A stretch of 64,000 nt of DNA from NCBI GenBank assembly GCA_963748095.1, contig CAVVIO010000009.1:248001-312000 (forward strand), written 5' to 3'. How positions within the stretch are numbered: position 1 is the stretch's first letter; each line of letters begins with the position of its first letter. This document shows positions 53,427 through 61,950 of this stretch, piece by piece. The DNA comes from CAVVIO01 sp963748095 (GTDB taxonomy: Bacteria > Bacteroidota > Bacteroidia > Bacteroidales > UBA10428). The notes beneath the pieces are model-generated. The model saw only the letters and a program-made list of their open reading frames with translations, had not been told where the DNA came from and did not search any database. Both the position numbers and the translations under genes were made by a program.

Positions 53427-53605
53427 AAGAAGCTGTCTGGAAAGTGAGAATTTCTTGTACGGTTGTCATGCTGAACCTGTCTGCAACAGGCAGGTGTAGT
53501 GAAGCATCCCTTTTATAGCGGGTTTTTAGACAACTCCCTTCAGTCATGAAAAAGATTCTTCACTGCGTTCAGAATGACAAAAAAGTCACTTTCAGACAGC
53601 CTCTT
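53427..53605. repeat. Imperfect palindromic intergenic element (about 180 bp)
   Basis: The ends AAGAAGCTGTCTGGAAAGTG and TCACTTTCAGACAGCCTCTT are inverted repeats of each other with few mismatches. Inside, GTCATGCTGAAC...GTGAAGCATC pairs with GATTCTTCACTGCGTTCAGA. The element lies between the isomerase and DUF1080 genes and has no reading frame. GTCATtCTGAAC-type elements are common in Bacteroidota genomes as I remember them, but no second copy occurs in this window. Confidence 0.7.
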
Positions 53606-53613
53606 TATTTAGT

Positions 53614-54429
53614 TTAATCGTACAATTTTATCTTTATATTTCTGAACCACACATCATCCCCGTGGTCCTGCAACCCGATGTATCCTTCATCGGCAGTATT
53701 GAGAAAGTCTTTCCAGTCTTTGAATTTACTATTCATAACCATTTCTTTCCATTCGGGTGTCCACAAGTGATATTCCACTACATTTTCTCCATTCATCCAG
53801 TGAACAACAGTTCCCCGGTAAACTGTAATCTTAACATGGTTCCATTCACCGGCAGGATTAGCATTTTGCGGATTGGCAGGTATCAGGTCATATAACGATC
53901 CTGCCTGCCGATTCCCGTCTTTACCCAATTTTGCATCAGGGTGACGTTCGTTATCCAATATCTGCATTTCTGGTGCCGATTCGAATATTGGCCTTTCGTT
54001 TTCACCACATCTTTCGCGGGCTAAATAAAAGATACCACTGTTACCGCCTTCCGAAATTTTCCAATCGAGGCTGAGTTCAAAGTTCTTGTATTTATTACGG
54101 GTAATGATGTCTCCGCCCGAACCGGCTTCTCCACGGCCCGAACCAATGCAGTGAATGGTTCCGTTAACCACTTCCCAGCCATGCAAAGGAAAAGAATCCT
54201 GGCAATATCCTTTCCACTGGTCCACACTTTTTCCGTCGAATAGAAGCTGCCAGCCCTCTTTTACCTCAGCAGGGGTGAGTGTATTGAGAGCTGAATCACT
54301 TACCATAGAATCTTTTACAATTTTATCCTGTTGCCCGGAAGAATTTATTTCGGGTTGGCTCTTAAACGCTGTCATCATTATAATGAAAAGAAAAACGCTT
54401 AATACTACTAGTAAATTTCTGATTTTCAT
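53614..54429 (-). CDS. DUF1080 (3-keto-disaccharide hydrolase-like) lipoprotein or exported protein
   Basis: 271 residues. The N-terminal hydrophobic stretch (about 5-25) exports it; there is no lipobox. The DUF1080 concanavalin-type domain is marked by 'WQLLFDGKSVDQWKGY', 'NGTIHCIGSGRGEAG', 'NFELSLDWKISEGGNSGIFY', 'EMQILDNERHPDAK', 'EWNHVKITVYRGTVVHWMNG' and 'GYIGLQDHGDDVWFRNIKI'. Members cleave 3-keto-glycosides. It lies between the isomerase-like and oxidoreductase genes on the same strand. Confidence 0.92.
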   Translation of the reverse strand: MKIRNLLVVLSVFLFIIMMTAFKSQPEINSSGQQDKIVKDSMVSDSALNTLTPAEVKEGWQLLFDGKSVDQWKGYCQDSFPLHGWEVVNGTIHCIGSGRGEAGSGGDIITRNKYKNFELSLDWKISEGGNSGIFYLARERCGENERPIFESAPEMQILDNERHPDAKLGKDGNRQAGSLYDLIPANPQNANPAGEWNHVKITVYRGTVVHWMNGENVVEYHLWTPEWKEMVMNSKFKDWKDFLNTADEGYIGLQDHGDDVWFRNIKIKLYD

Positions 54430-54463
54430 AAGTTATAGGTTTATAATGTTTACTATTTGATAA

Positions 54464-55963
54464 TTATACCGTTGGCATATCCGGTAATGTCCAGCCTTCT
54501 CTGTATGTGTGTCTGATATATTCTTCTGCTGCTTGTTTGGCATTTATAGCAGTATGTTTTGTGTCGAAGTGCGGGTGCCCGTTTATTACCTGGAATTTAT
54601 CGGATGTTACTACCCTTATCTCATCAGTATCAGCTATATTCAAAAACTTCATGTTCTCACCGTCCCATTTCAGTTCGCGTTTCAGGTCCTGTAATCTGAC
54701 AGCGACAACTCCCATAACGACCATTTCATTTAACGGGCCGGAATAATCGAAGTTGGAGCTAGGAAGCACCCTGTTCTCAGGACTTTCCTTACATGCCCGT
54801 ACCCAGTCCATTTCGTGGCTGGTTTCTATTCTTCTTAAAACCGGTTCAGGTCTTTTATAGGATGTATCATACGAAAGCGGTAAGAGGAAAGGATCGCGTG
54901 CGTAACAGCCGCACATCAATTTTCCTTTATCGCCAACAAAAAGGCAACCGCCATTCGAATCGCGTCCCATTATTTCACCTTCCGGCAATTCTTCCGGACG
55001 TGGAGGCAATAATCCCCCATCCCACCAGGTAACCTTCACTTCAGGCATGGCAACTTTTGGAAGATCATCCCTTGCGGGGAAAGCGTACTGGACCATTTCA
55101 GCTACCGGCGCCGATTCGGTATTAATTTGCGTAGAGCTGGCCTGAACAGCATCGGGATATTGCAATTTCAGCGATTTAAATACCGGATCGAGAATGTGAC
55201 AGGCCATATCGCCCAGGGCGCCGGTGCCAAAATCCCACCATCCACGCCAGTTCCAAGGTGTATATGCCGAATTATAGGGTCGTTCGGGTGCCGGACCCAA
55301 AAATAAGTTCCAGTTTAATGTGTCGGGGACCGGCATGACTTCTGTAGGTCGTTCCAGTCCCTGCGGCCATATCGGTCTGTTGGTCCATGCATGAACTTCT
55401 TTTATTTCACCAATGGCGCCGTCCCATATCCACTCGCATATTTGCCGGATTCCTTCACCCGAATTTCCCTGATTTCCCATTTGAGTGGCGACTTTGTATT
55501 TTCTGGCCAGGTTGGTAAGTAACCGCGATTCATAAACTGAATGTGTTAATGGTTTTTGAAGAAAGACATGTTTTCCCATAGTAATGGCATGCGAAGCAAT
55601 AATTGCATGGTCGTGATCTGGTGTTGCTATTACAACAGCATCGATGCTGTCTTTCATTTCGTCAAACATTTTCCTCCAGTCCCAGTATTTTTTTGCGTCT
55701 GGAAAATCGCTGAAGCAATTTGCTGCATATTTCCAATCAACATCACAAAGAGCGACAATGTTTTCACTTTTCATATTGATGAGGTTGGTATGCCCCATTC
55801 CCCCAATGCCAATTCCGGCAATATTCAATTTATCACTGGGGGCTGTATAGCCCAGGCCGCTTATTACTTTACTTGGTAAAATGGTAAATACGGCAGCTGT
55901 TTTAACCGTATTCCCCAAAAATTTTCTTCTCGAAATTTTCGGATTTTTTAAGTTTTGATCCAT
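54464..55963 (-). CDS. Tat-exported Gfo/Idh/MocA-family oxidoreductase
   Basis: 499 residues. 'ISRRKFLGNTVKTAAVFTIL' is a Tat signal. The Rossmann domain has 'LNIAGIGIGGMGHTN' and 'CDVDWKYAANCFSDFPDAK', and the conserved EKP-like element reads 'GKHVFLQKPLTHSVYE'. The C-terminal half follows with 'WNWRGWWDFGTGALGDMACH' and 'GDKGKLMCGCYARDP'. Such enzymes oxidise or reduce sugars at C3 with NAD(P) in the periplasm. With the DUF1080 and isomerase genes it forms a set for 3-keto-glycoside metabolism. Confidence 0.92.
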   Translation of the reverse strand: MDQNLKNPKISRRKFLGNTVKTAAVFTILPSKVISGLGYTAPSDKLNIAGIGIGGMGHTNLINMKSENIVALCDVDWKYAANCFSDFPDAKKYWDWRKMFDEMKDSIDAVVIATPDHDHAIIASHAITMGKHVFLQKPLTHSVYESRLLTNLARKYKVATQMGNQGNSGEGIRQICEWIWDGAIGEIKEVHAWTNRPIWPQGLERPTEVMPVPDTLNWNLFLGPAPERPYNSAYTPWNWRGWWDFGTGALGDMACHILDPVFKSLKLQYPDAVQASSTQINTESAPVAEMVQYAFPARDDLPKVAMPEVKVTWWDGGLLPPRPEELPEGEIMGRDSNGGCLFVGDKGKLMCGCYARDPFLLPLSYDTSYKRPEPVLRRIETSHEMDWVRACKESPENRVLPSSNFDYSGPLNEMVVMGVVAVRLQDLKRELKWDGENMKFLNIADTDEIRVVTSDKFQVINGHPHFDTKHTAINAKQAAEEYIRHTYREGWTLPDMPTV

Positions 55964-56152
55964 AGCAGGTGTAGTTTGGTAGTTTAGTAATTGCTTAATT
56001 TAGGTACAATTTAATAAAAAATTCCATTAAACGGAGCATATCCTCCTAATTCATTAAAATTTAACTTATGTCTGAAAACCAAATTAAGAATATGTTCAAG
56101 TGATTTATAATATTCTGTATTTTATGACTTTTTCAAACCGGCATAAATGACG

Positions 56153-56160
56153 TAAATTTG
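56153..56160 (+). promoter_or_regulatory. -7 promoter element (TAAATTTG) for the ATP-grasp gene
   Basis: TAAATTTG matches the TAnnTTTG consensus and lies 29 bases before the start codon. A T-rich stretch (CTTTTTC) is at roughly -33. Confidence 0.45.
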
Positions 56161-56189
56161 AATTTTTAAGCAACTTGAACCAGAAATAA

Positions 56190-57125
56190 ATGAAACAAAT
56201 CTTAGGCATAAGCAGCACAGTATTCAACAATAACTTTGATATAATCCGCGACTATGAAATAAATGCCCTGATAGAGGAAGGTAATAATCTTTATGACGAG
56301 GTACTGCTGATCAATCCCCTTGAGGTTGAATACTATTTCGGCAACGGATCCGGCTGTCCGGATATCCGGTATAATGATCGTTCGTTAAAAAGCCTGACTT
56401 CGTTACTTGTAAGAAATACCAGGATGAATGAATCGGCAATTGCCCTGCTTGCCAATACATTGCATTTTTGCGGTTGTGATTTAATAGATCCAATCAAACG
56501 CTTTTCAGGCGCACCGGCCGGTAAATTACTCCAACTGGTAAAAGGATTCGGGGAATTAACAATACCCGAAACGATTGTTATTTTCAATAAACAACAAGGG
56601 ATTAATATAATTAAAAACCGTGGGGACATTTTGCAATTCCCCATGATAGCCAAGCCTGAAAACGGATGTCAGGGAAAAGATGTTAAAATGGTAAGAAATA
56701 TTGATGAATTAAAAAATTATATCACTGAATTCTATTCTGAGAAAATAAATGAAACCACCATCGTATTACTTCAAAAATATGTGGAAGTAAAAGATGAATA
56801 CAGGGTAATTCTTATCGAAGGTAAAAGTCTCGGATTATGTAAAAAAATTTCGGGTAATAATGGAATTGCAGCCAATGCTGCCCTGGGTGGTGTCTTTGTA
56901 CAGGATGACGATGAAGAAATTATTGATTTTACTATTAAACATGCCAGTAAGCATGGCATCCTGGGCATCGATATTATTCGTGACCAAACAGGAAGGTTAT
57001 ATTTCCTGGAGTCGAACCGGTCGCCACAATGGAAAGAGTTTCAAAAAGCCACAGGGATAAATGTAGCAAAAGCTATCGTTGAATTCGCCTACGAAAGGGC
57101 CAAACGTGCCAACGACCTTTTTTAA
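56190..57125 (+). CDS. RimK-like ATP-grasp ligase
   Basis: 311 residues. The ATP-grasp fold is visible: 'FPMIAKPENGCQGKDVKMV' (ATP-binding Lys and glycine-rich loop), 'VLLQKYVEVKDEYRVILIEG', 'AANAALGGVFVQDDDEEI' and the metal-binding end 'GILGIDIIRDQTGRLYFLESN' with the N-R pair 'ESNRSPQW'. The N-terminal half is a pre-ATP-grasp domain with a 'LLVRNTRMNESAIALLAN' helix. RimK-like enzymes ligate glutamate or other amino acids to proteins or cofactors; the substrate here is unknown. It lies 3 bases before the DUF434 gene. Confidence 0.87.
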   Translation: MKQILGISSTVFNNNFDIIRDYEINALIEEGNNLYDEVLLINPLEVEYYFGNGSGCPDIRYNDRSLKSLTSLLVRNTRMNESAIALLANTLHFCGCDLIDPIKRFSGAPAGKLLQLVKGFGELTIPETIVIFNKQQGINIIKNRGDILQFPMIAKPENGCQGKDVKMVRNIDELKNYITEFYSEKINETTIVLLQKYVEVKDEYRVILIEGKSLGLCKKISGNNGIAANAALGGVFVQDDDEEIIDFTIKHASKHGILGIDIIRDQTGRLYFLESNRSPQWKEFQKATGINVAKAIVEFAYERAKRANDLF

Positions 57126-57128
57126 CCC

Positions 57129-57812
57129 ATGAACTACGAAGAACTGAATAATGAATTATTCCGGCAGGCAGTCACCGATTATTATTACCTGATGAATAAT
57201 AACTATCCCGAAAAGGGATCATTAAAACTTGTAGGAGATCGATATAAGCTTTCCGGAGATCAGCGGACCATATTGTACAGGGGTATTTCAGCAGAAATAA
57301 ATGCTATTAAACGAAGTAACAAAATAACTACTGAGATAAAAGGTAAGACCCTGACAATAGACGGATACAATGTACTATTCACCATAATGAATTACCTGCT
57401 GGGCCGTTTTGTTTTTATAAGTAATGACCGGATTTGCCGCGATGCCGGTTCCCTGCATGGAAAATTCAGGGAAAAAAAAGTTTTTCAGGACAGTATTAAT
57501 ATACTTACCGATTTCCTTTCAGATAAATCTCCCGAAAAGATTATATTTTTCCTGGATGCACCGGTTTCTCACAGTGCGTTGCATAAAAACCTGCTTGAGG
57601 AAAAATTTCGTCAATCTGGTTTACATACAGATGGCAATGTTGTCAGGTCTCCCGACTACGAGATAAAACACGTTTTAAAAGGTATTATAGCCACTTCGGA
57701 TACGGCCATAATTAACAATTCAGAACTTCCTGTAATTGACCTTCCTCACATGATACTGAAAGAAAAATTTAATGCTGTTCTATTCGATCTTAATAGAATC
57801 ATTGATGATTAA
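57129..57812 (+). CDS. DUF434/DUF5616 protein with possible PIN/NYN-like core
   Basis: 227 residues. The N-terminus 'FRQAVTDYYYLMNNNYPEKG' and 'LKLVGDRYKLSGDQRTILYR' is DUF434; the second half 'LTIDGYNVLFTIMNYLLG', 'IIFFLDAPVSHSALHKNLLE' and 'SPDYEIKHVLKGIIATSDTA' matches DUF5616 and resembles the NYN/PIN nuclease core (DGYNV, then Asp residues). This is inference. The gene starts 3 bases after the ATP-grasp gene, so the two proteins likely act together. Confidence 0.82.
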   Translation: MNYEELNNELFRQAVTDYYYLMNNNYPEKGSLKLVGDRYKLSGDQRTILYRGISAEINAIKRSNKITTEIKGKTLTIDGYNVLFTIMNYLLGRFVFISNDRICRDAGSLHGKFREKKVFQDSINILTDFLSDKSPEKIIFFLDAPVSHSALHKNLLEEKFRQSGLHTDGNVVRSPDYEIKHVLKGIIATSDTAIINNSELPVIDLPHMILKEKFNAVLFDLNRIIDD

Positions 57813-57886
57813 TGTAAATAAAACAGCAGGATTTCACATCTTTCCAATAGCCAAAAAATATACCTGATTCCCGATAATGAACCAAC

Positions 57887-58157
57887 TTAGGTATTGCTGT
57901 ACTTTTTTACCTTGACTTTTCTGGGAGGAACCGGATCGTATCCATGAGTACCCCATGGGTGACAACGCAGAATCCTTTTAGTAGCCAGCCACCATCCCTT
58001 GAAAATCCCATGTGTCATCACTGCCTCGATGGCATATTGCGAACATGTGGGAATGTGCCTGCACGTGGGAGGAAACAAGGGAGATATCGCATACTGATAA
58101 AACTTTACAGGAAGTATAAATATTCCCCTGAACTATTTTTTTAATCCACTTTAACAT
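57887..58157 (-). pseudogene. yidD: Membrane protein insertion efficiency factor YidD, frame-disrupted
   Basis: The C-terminal two thirds read 'SPLFPPTCRHIPTCSQYAIE' and 'KGWWLATKRILRCHPWGTHG', a full YidD core with its paired cysteines. The expected N-terminus 'MLKWIKKIVQG' starts at the ATG at 58157 in another frame; removing one base in GGGGAATATT (leftward, about 58119-58128) joins it to 'IFILPVKFYQYAISP'. The short frame starting at 58078 is therefore not the natural start. YidD aids membrane insertion of proteins via YidC. The lesion is at the same GGGAATATT string as in the AlbA-type gene. Confidence 0.78.
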
Positions 58158-58170
58158 CCTATTTCTTCTT

Positions 58171-58580
58171 CTAATCTCCTGAATATTCTACAAAGTTACG
58201 CTCTGTTTCATACAAAACCACTTTCAATTCAAATTTATTATCAATCTTTTCGCGCAATATATTCCAAATAGTAACAGCTATATTCTCAGCTGTCGGGTTC
58301 AGATTTTTAAAGTCATCTAAATCCAGGTACAGATTTTTATGATCGTATCGATTTATAATGTGCTCTTCTACTATTCCTTTCAGCACCTTCATATCCATCA
58401 CATACCCGTTTCGGGATCTATCTCACCGGTAACTTTCACAATCAGATCGTAATTATGACCATGATAATTCGGGCTGTTGCAAACGCCAAATATTTTTTCA
58501 TTCATCTGATCGTCCCAGTTGGGATTATGCAACCGGTGCGCCGCGTTAAAATGGACTTTCCTGCATGCTGTGACTTTCAT
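58171..58580 (-). pseudogene. 6-pyruvoyl-tetrahydropterin synthase-type gene with one frameshift
   Basis: Part one reads 'VHFNAAHRLHNPNWDDQ' and 'FGVCNSPNYHGHNYDLIVKV', then 'GEIDPETGM'. Part two resumes 'MDMKVLKGIVEEHIINRYDH' and ends 'ETERNFVEYSGD'. The family sequence at the joint is GM-V-M, so one lost G in ATGTGATG (about 58398-58405) explains the break. Zinc-binding His residues and the catalytic Cys are in the first part, with the C-x5-HGH spacing of PTPS rather than the short spacing of QueD. Full length is about 136 residues. A pterin or queuosine role is likely. Confidence 0.83.
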
Positions 58581-58774
58581 ATCAAATTGCTTATAATTTC
58601 AGTTGTTTCAATTAGGAAACATCTGGCTTTTAAAAATGTTTCTGATCTTTAAAGACATCGTATTGCAAAAGTATACTATTTCTGAAGACATTATAGATAT
58701 TTAATGTGAATTCACATCGTTCAAATCACCGGAAAATTGTATAATTGCGGGAATAAAAAATATTCATAAATACT

Positions 58775-59719
58775 ATGCGTCACCCATCATTTCAAGATAT
58801 TGCTGCTGCCCATGAAAGAATAAGTAAATTTATTCATCGTACACCTGTGCTGACTTCAAAAAGTATAAATGACATTACCGGTGCGGAATTATACTTCAAA
58901 TGCGAGAATTTTCAGAAAGTCGGGGCATTTAAATTTCGCGGCGCCACAAATGCAGTATTAACACTGAACCAAGACGATGCAAAAAAAGGAGTAGCCACTC
59001 ACTCGTCAGGAAATCATGCAGCGGCCCTCGCACTTGCAGCGCGTAGTGCAGGCATAAAGAGCTATGTAGTAATGCCCGAAAATGCTCCACGCATTAAAAT
59101 AGAGGCTGTAAAAGGATACGGGGCAGAAATTACATTTTGTGAACCAACCCTTGAAGCCCGGGAATCAACGCTTGCGGAGGTTGTAAAACAAACGGGGGCG
59201 GCATTTATACATCCATATGACAACTTCCAGGTGATTTGCGGACAGGGAACTGCAGCTAAAGAACTGCTGGAAGAAATTCCGAATCTCGATATAATCATGG
59301 CCCCTGTAGGTGGAGGAGGCCTTTTAAGCGGCACAGCAATTGCTTCAAAAAATATCAATAAAAATATTCAGGTGATCGCCGGAGAACCTGCCAAAGCCGA
59401 CGATGCTTATCGTTCATTTAAGTCAGGAAACCTGGTTCCATCGGTAAAACCAACTACCATTGCCGATGGATTACTTACCTCATTGAGCGAACTTACATTT
59501 GAAATTATCCGCGGTAATGTAAATGATATAATTACTGTCAGTGAAGCTTCTATTATATCGGCCATGAAGATGATCTGGGAGCGTATGAAAATCATTATCG
59601 AACCCTCATCTGCGGTTCCTGTTGCTGCCGTTTATGAAAATCCCGATCGTTTTCGCGGAAAAAGAACCGGAATTATTCTGTCAGGTGGAAATGTAGAACT
59701 GACAAAACTCCCCTTTTAA
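58775..59719 (+). CDS. PLP-dependent threonine/serine dehydratase
   Basis: 314 residues. 'IHRTPVLTSKSINDITGAEL' is the N-terminal pattern, 'FKCENFQKVGAFKFRGATNA' carries the PLP lysine, and 'VATHSSGNHAAALALAA', 'APVGGGGLLSGTAIA' and 'IILSGGNVELTKL' are the phosphate and ring-binding motifs. It lacks the ACT regulatory domain of biosynthetic IlvA, so it is of the catabolic or serine-racemase type. A palindromic element follows directly. Confidence 0.93.
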   Translation: MRHPSFQDIAAAHERISKFIHRTPVLTSKSINDITGAELYFKCENFQKVGAFKFRGATNAVLTLNQDDAKKGVATHSSGNHAAALALAARSAGIKSYVVMPENAPRIKIEAVKGYGAEITFCEPTLEARESTLAEVVKQTGAAFIHPYDNFQVICGQGTAAKELLEEIPNLDIIMAPVGGGGLLSGTAIASKNINKNIQVIAGEPAKADDAYRSFKSGNLVPSVKPTTIADGLLTSLSELTFEIIRGNVNDIITVSEASIISAMKMIWERMKIIIEPSSAVPVAAVYENPDRFRGKRTGIILSGGNVELTKLPF

Positions 59720-59870
59720 TTAGTACTTGCCCGAAACGTCCGGTGTTGGATAAGAAAAGTTCATTTTCAAGGCTTGCGAAGTCAGAAAATCCGCAGTTTA
59801 CTAATGTAAATGAGGAATTTTCTGACAAGCGTAATGCGGAAAATGGAGTTTTCTTGCCGATACTAATTAA
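59720..59870. repeat. Imperfect palindromic intergenic element between convergent genes
   Basis: Two arms of about 65 bases are inverted copies of each other with scattered mismatches: AATTAGTA...GAAAAGTTCATTTTC ... TCAGAAAATCCGCAGTTTAC on the left, and GTAAATGAGGAATTTTCTGA ... GAAAATGGAGTTTTC...TACTAATT on the right. It begins right after the dehydratase stop and ends inside the last codons of the endonuclease-like gene. It could form a very long hairpin and act as terminator for both genes. Confidence 0.65.
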
Positions 59871-60966
59871 GTGAAAGGGTACACATAACCGGGTAATGAT
59901 CCGACATACTGATCTTTTCCGTTTGAAAACAACACGAATGTATGCTTTGTGAATGAAAGATGTAATCAATTCTGAATGATGGGAAATTACCCAGGTAAGT
60001 GTTCCCTATCCCCGAGCCTGATTCAACGAATGTATCTACCAGTTTGCCCCTCATTCTATGATAGGTATAGGATACGGGAGTGTCGTTAAAATCGCCGCAA
60101 ACAATGACCGGGTAGGGCGATTGCCGGATATGAGCGGACAATATATCTACCTGACGGGCTCTTTTGATATAAGCATTTTTCAACCTTGAAGAAATGTCTT
60201 TTACTTCACCCAAATGTTTATTGTTGTAATTCAGAATAAGACTGTCGATAAAATTATAATTATCCTTTTTCAAATGGATTGACTGCAAATGGGTATTGTA
60301 TACCCTTATCGTATCGTTATTTATTTTTATATCGGAGTAAATACAAATATTCAGGGAATTCTCAAATTTTATATATCCCTTGTTAATAATAGGATATGAA
60401 CTGAAAGTTGCTATCCCGAAATTGGATAATCCCTTGGTAATGCTGGTATATTTTATATTCCGGTAAGGTGTAGAGGAAAACTTTTTAATAATATTTTCTG
60501 CCGAATAATCCCCTTTATCCAGGGTGAAATATTCCTGCAGACAAATAATATTGGGATTCTCCGATTTAAAGAATTTGAAAATACTTGCTGGTATTGACTT
60601 GTCGTGTACCCACCTGTAATAATTAAATAATCTTACGTTATAAGAAATAAGCTTAATTGTAGTGGATTGTTTCACGGAAAATTCTTTGGCAGGATGAAGC
60701 TGTACCAGCTTTTTCAGGTTACTCCATCCAAGTACAACAGCAATCAGGGAGATCAGAAAATACCTCTTTTTTAAAATGATCCAGTATATAAGAAATAAAA
60801 AATTTACTGCAAGAATATACGGGTAAGCAAGTCCGAAGAAAGCTAATACCCAGATCTTTTCAGGACTGATGTATTCCGAAAGATAGGATAACAAAAGGAA
60901 TACCACTGCCAACAGGTTCAGGTATACCAGTATTTTTTTGATAAGGTTTCTCAAGTTAAAGAACAA
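59863..60966 (-). CDS. Membrane-anchored endonuclease/exonuclease/phosphatase-family protein
   Basis: 367 residues. Two to three membrane segments (to about 95) precede the EEP domain: 'LISYNVRLFNYY', the Glu in 'IICLQEYFTLDKGD', 'YNTHLQSIHLKKDN', 'VIVCGDFNDTPVSYTYHRM' and the His in 'ISMSDHYPVMCTLS'. Metal-dependent phosphodiesterase or nuclease activity is expected outside or at the membrane. It follows two rhomboid genes in the order common in Bacteroidota. Confidence 0.92.
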   Translation of the reverse strand: MFFNLRNLIKKILVYLNLLAVVFLLLSYLSEYISPEKIWVLAFFGLAYPYILAVNFLFLIYWIILKKRYFLISLIAVVLGWSNLKKLVQLHPAKEFSVKQSTTIKLISYNVRLFNYYRWVHDKSIPASIFKFFKSENPNIICLQEYFTLDKGDYSAENIIKKFSSTPYRNIKYTSITKGLSNFGIATFSSYPIINKGYIKFENSLNICIYSDIKINNDTIRVYNTHLQSIHLKKDNYNFIDSLILNYNNKHLGEVKDISSRLKNAYIKRARQVDILSAHIRQSPYPVIVCGDFNDTPVSYTYHRMRGKLVDTFVESGSGIGNTYLGNFPSFRIDYIFHSQSIHSCCFQTEKISMSDHYPVMCTLSLN

Positions 60967-60987
60967 TTAGTTATTGGTGTATGAAAA

Positions 60988-61914
60988 CTAATTCCTGCCT
61001 CCCATTTTAAAAAGGGTTTCTTTTTCTTTCTTGGTCAGGCTGTCATATCCCGATTTGGCAATTTTATCAAGAATATGGTCGATTTCTTCCTGCATATGTG
61101 CTTTACTGGCATTGTACTCCATATCGTCCATTTTCTTTGCATCCCGTTTATACGAGACTCTTAAATTCCGACGGGGCTTAAAGGCTGTAGCAATAAAATC
61201 CATGATAGCATCCACGCCACGGCCGATATCTTTGCCTTTCTTATACTGGGAAATAAACCAGTAGCCATAAATGGCGCCACCGATATGAGCAATGTGCCCA
61301 CCGATATTCAACGGGCTGAAAGCAATATAAAGTATGTCGGAGGCAATAAAGAAGATGGCAATGTATTTTACTTTTACAGGACCAATGAAAACTAATACTA
61401 CTTCGTAATTGGGAATATAAAATGAAATGGCTACGATAATGGCAACTATAGCTGCAGACGCACCGAGTGCCTGCGCATCCTTTACATACATTGATAACCC
61501 CGGAAAAACGTTGTAGGCGATGATAAATAAAAACGCTCCAGAAAGACCTCCCATTATATAGGTACTGAACAATTGCCGGCCCGACAGATGCATGAGAAAA
61601 AGTCGTCCAAACCAGTAAAACCAAAGCATATTAAAGAGAATGTGGAGAAAACCGAAATGTAAAAACATATAAGTGATCAGGGTCCAGGGCCGGGTAAGCA
61701 GACTTGAAAAATCTGCCGGCACCATCAGGTATGACAGAAATTTCATGGAAAAATAATCCCGCTGATTGGCAAAGCTCAATCCCATTCGATTGGACAACGC
61801 AAAAATAATAAAGGAAATATTCGCCAGAAGAAACACACCTATGTTAATATAGATGAGCTTGGTAAGCATGTTTCCGCTCTTAAAAGATTCTTTTATTTCA
61901 CTTGTTATGGTCAT
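60988..61914 (-). CDS. Rhomboid-family intramembrane serine protease (downstream copy)
   Basis: 308 residues with six membrane segments. The catalytic Ser is in 'DAQALGASAAIVAIIVAI', the catalytic His in 'GGHIAHIGGAIYGYWF', and the loop-1 pattern 'HFGFLHILFNMLWFYWFGRL' is present. A charged cytosolic tail of about 75 residues ('RDAKKMDDMEYNASK') follows. The usual GxSG is GASA here. It follows the other rhomboid gene with a 36-base gap. Confidence 0.9.
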   Translation of the reverse strand: MTITSEIKESFKSGNMLTKLIYINIGVFLLANISFIIFALSNRMGLSFANQRDYFSMKFLSYLMVPADFSSLLTRPWTLITYMFLHFGFLHILFNMLWFYWFGRLFLMHLSGRQLFSTYIMGGLSGAFLFIIAYNVFPGLSMYVKDAQALGASAAIVAIIVAISFYIPNYEVVLVFIGPVKVKYIAIFFIASDILYIAFSPLNIGGHIAHIGGAIYGYWFISQYKKGKDIGRGVDAIMDFIATAFKPRRNLRVSYKRDAKKMDDMEYNASKAHMQEEIDHILDKIAKSGYDSLTKKEKETLFKMGGRN

Positions 61915-61950
61915 AATATAATATTCCTCTTTATCTGAACATTTACAAAA

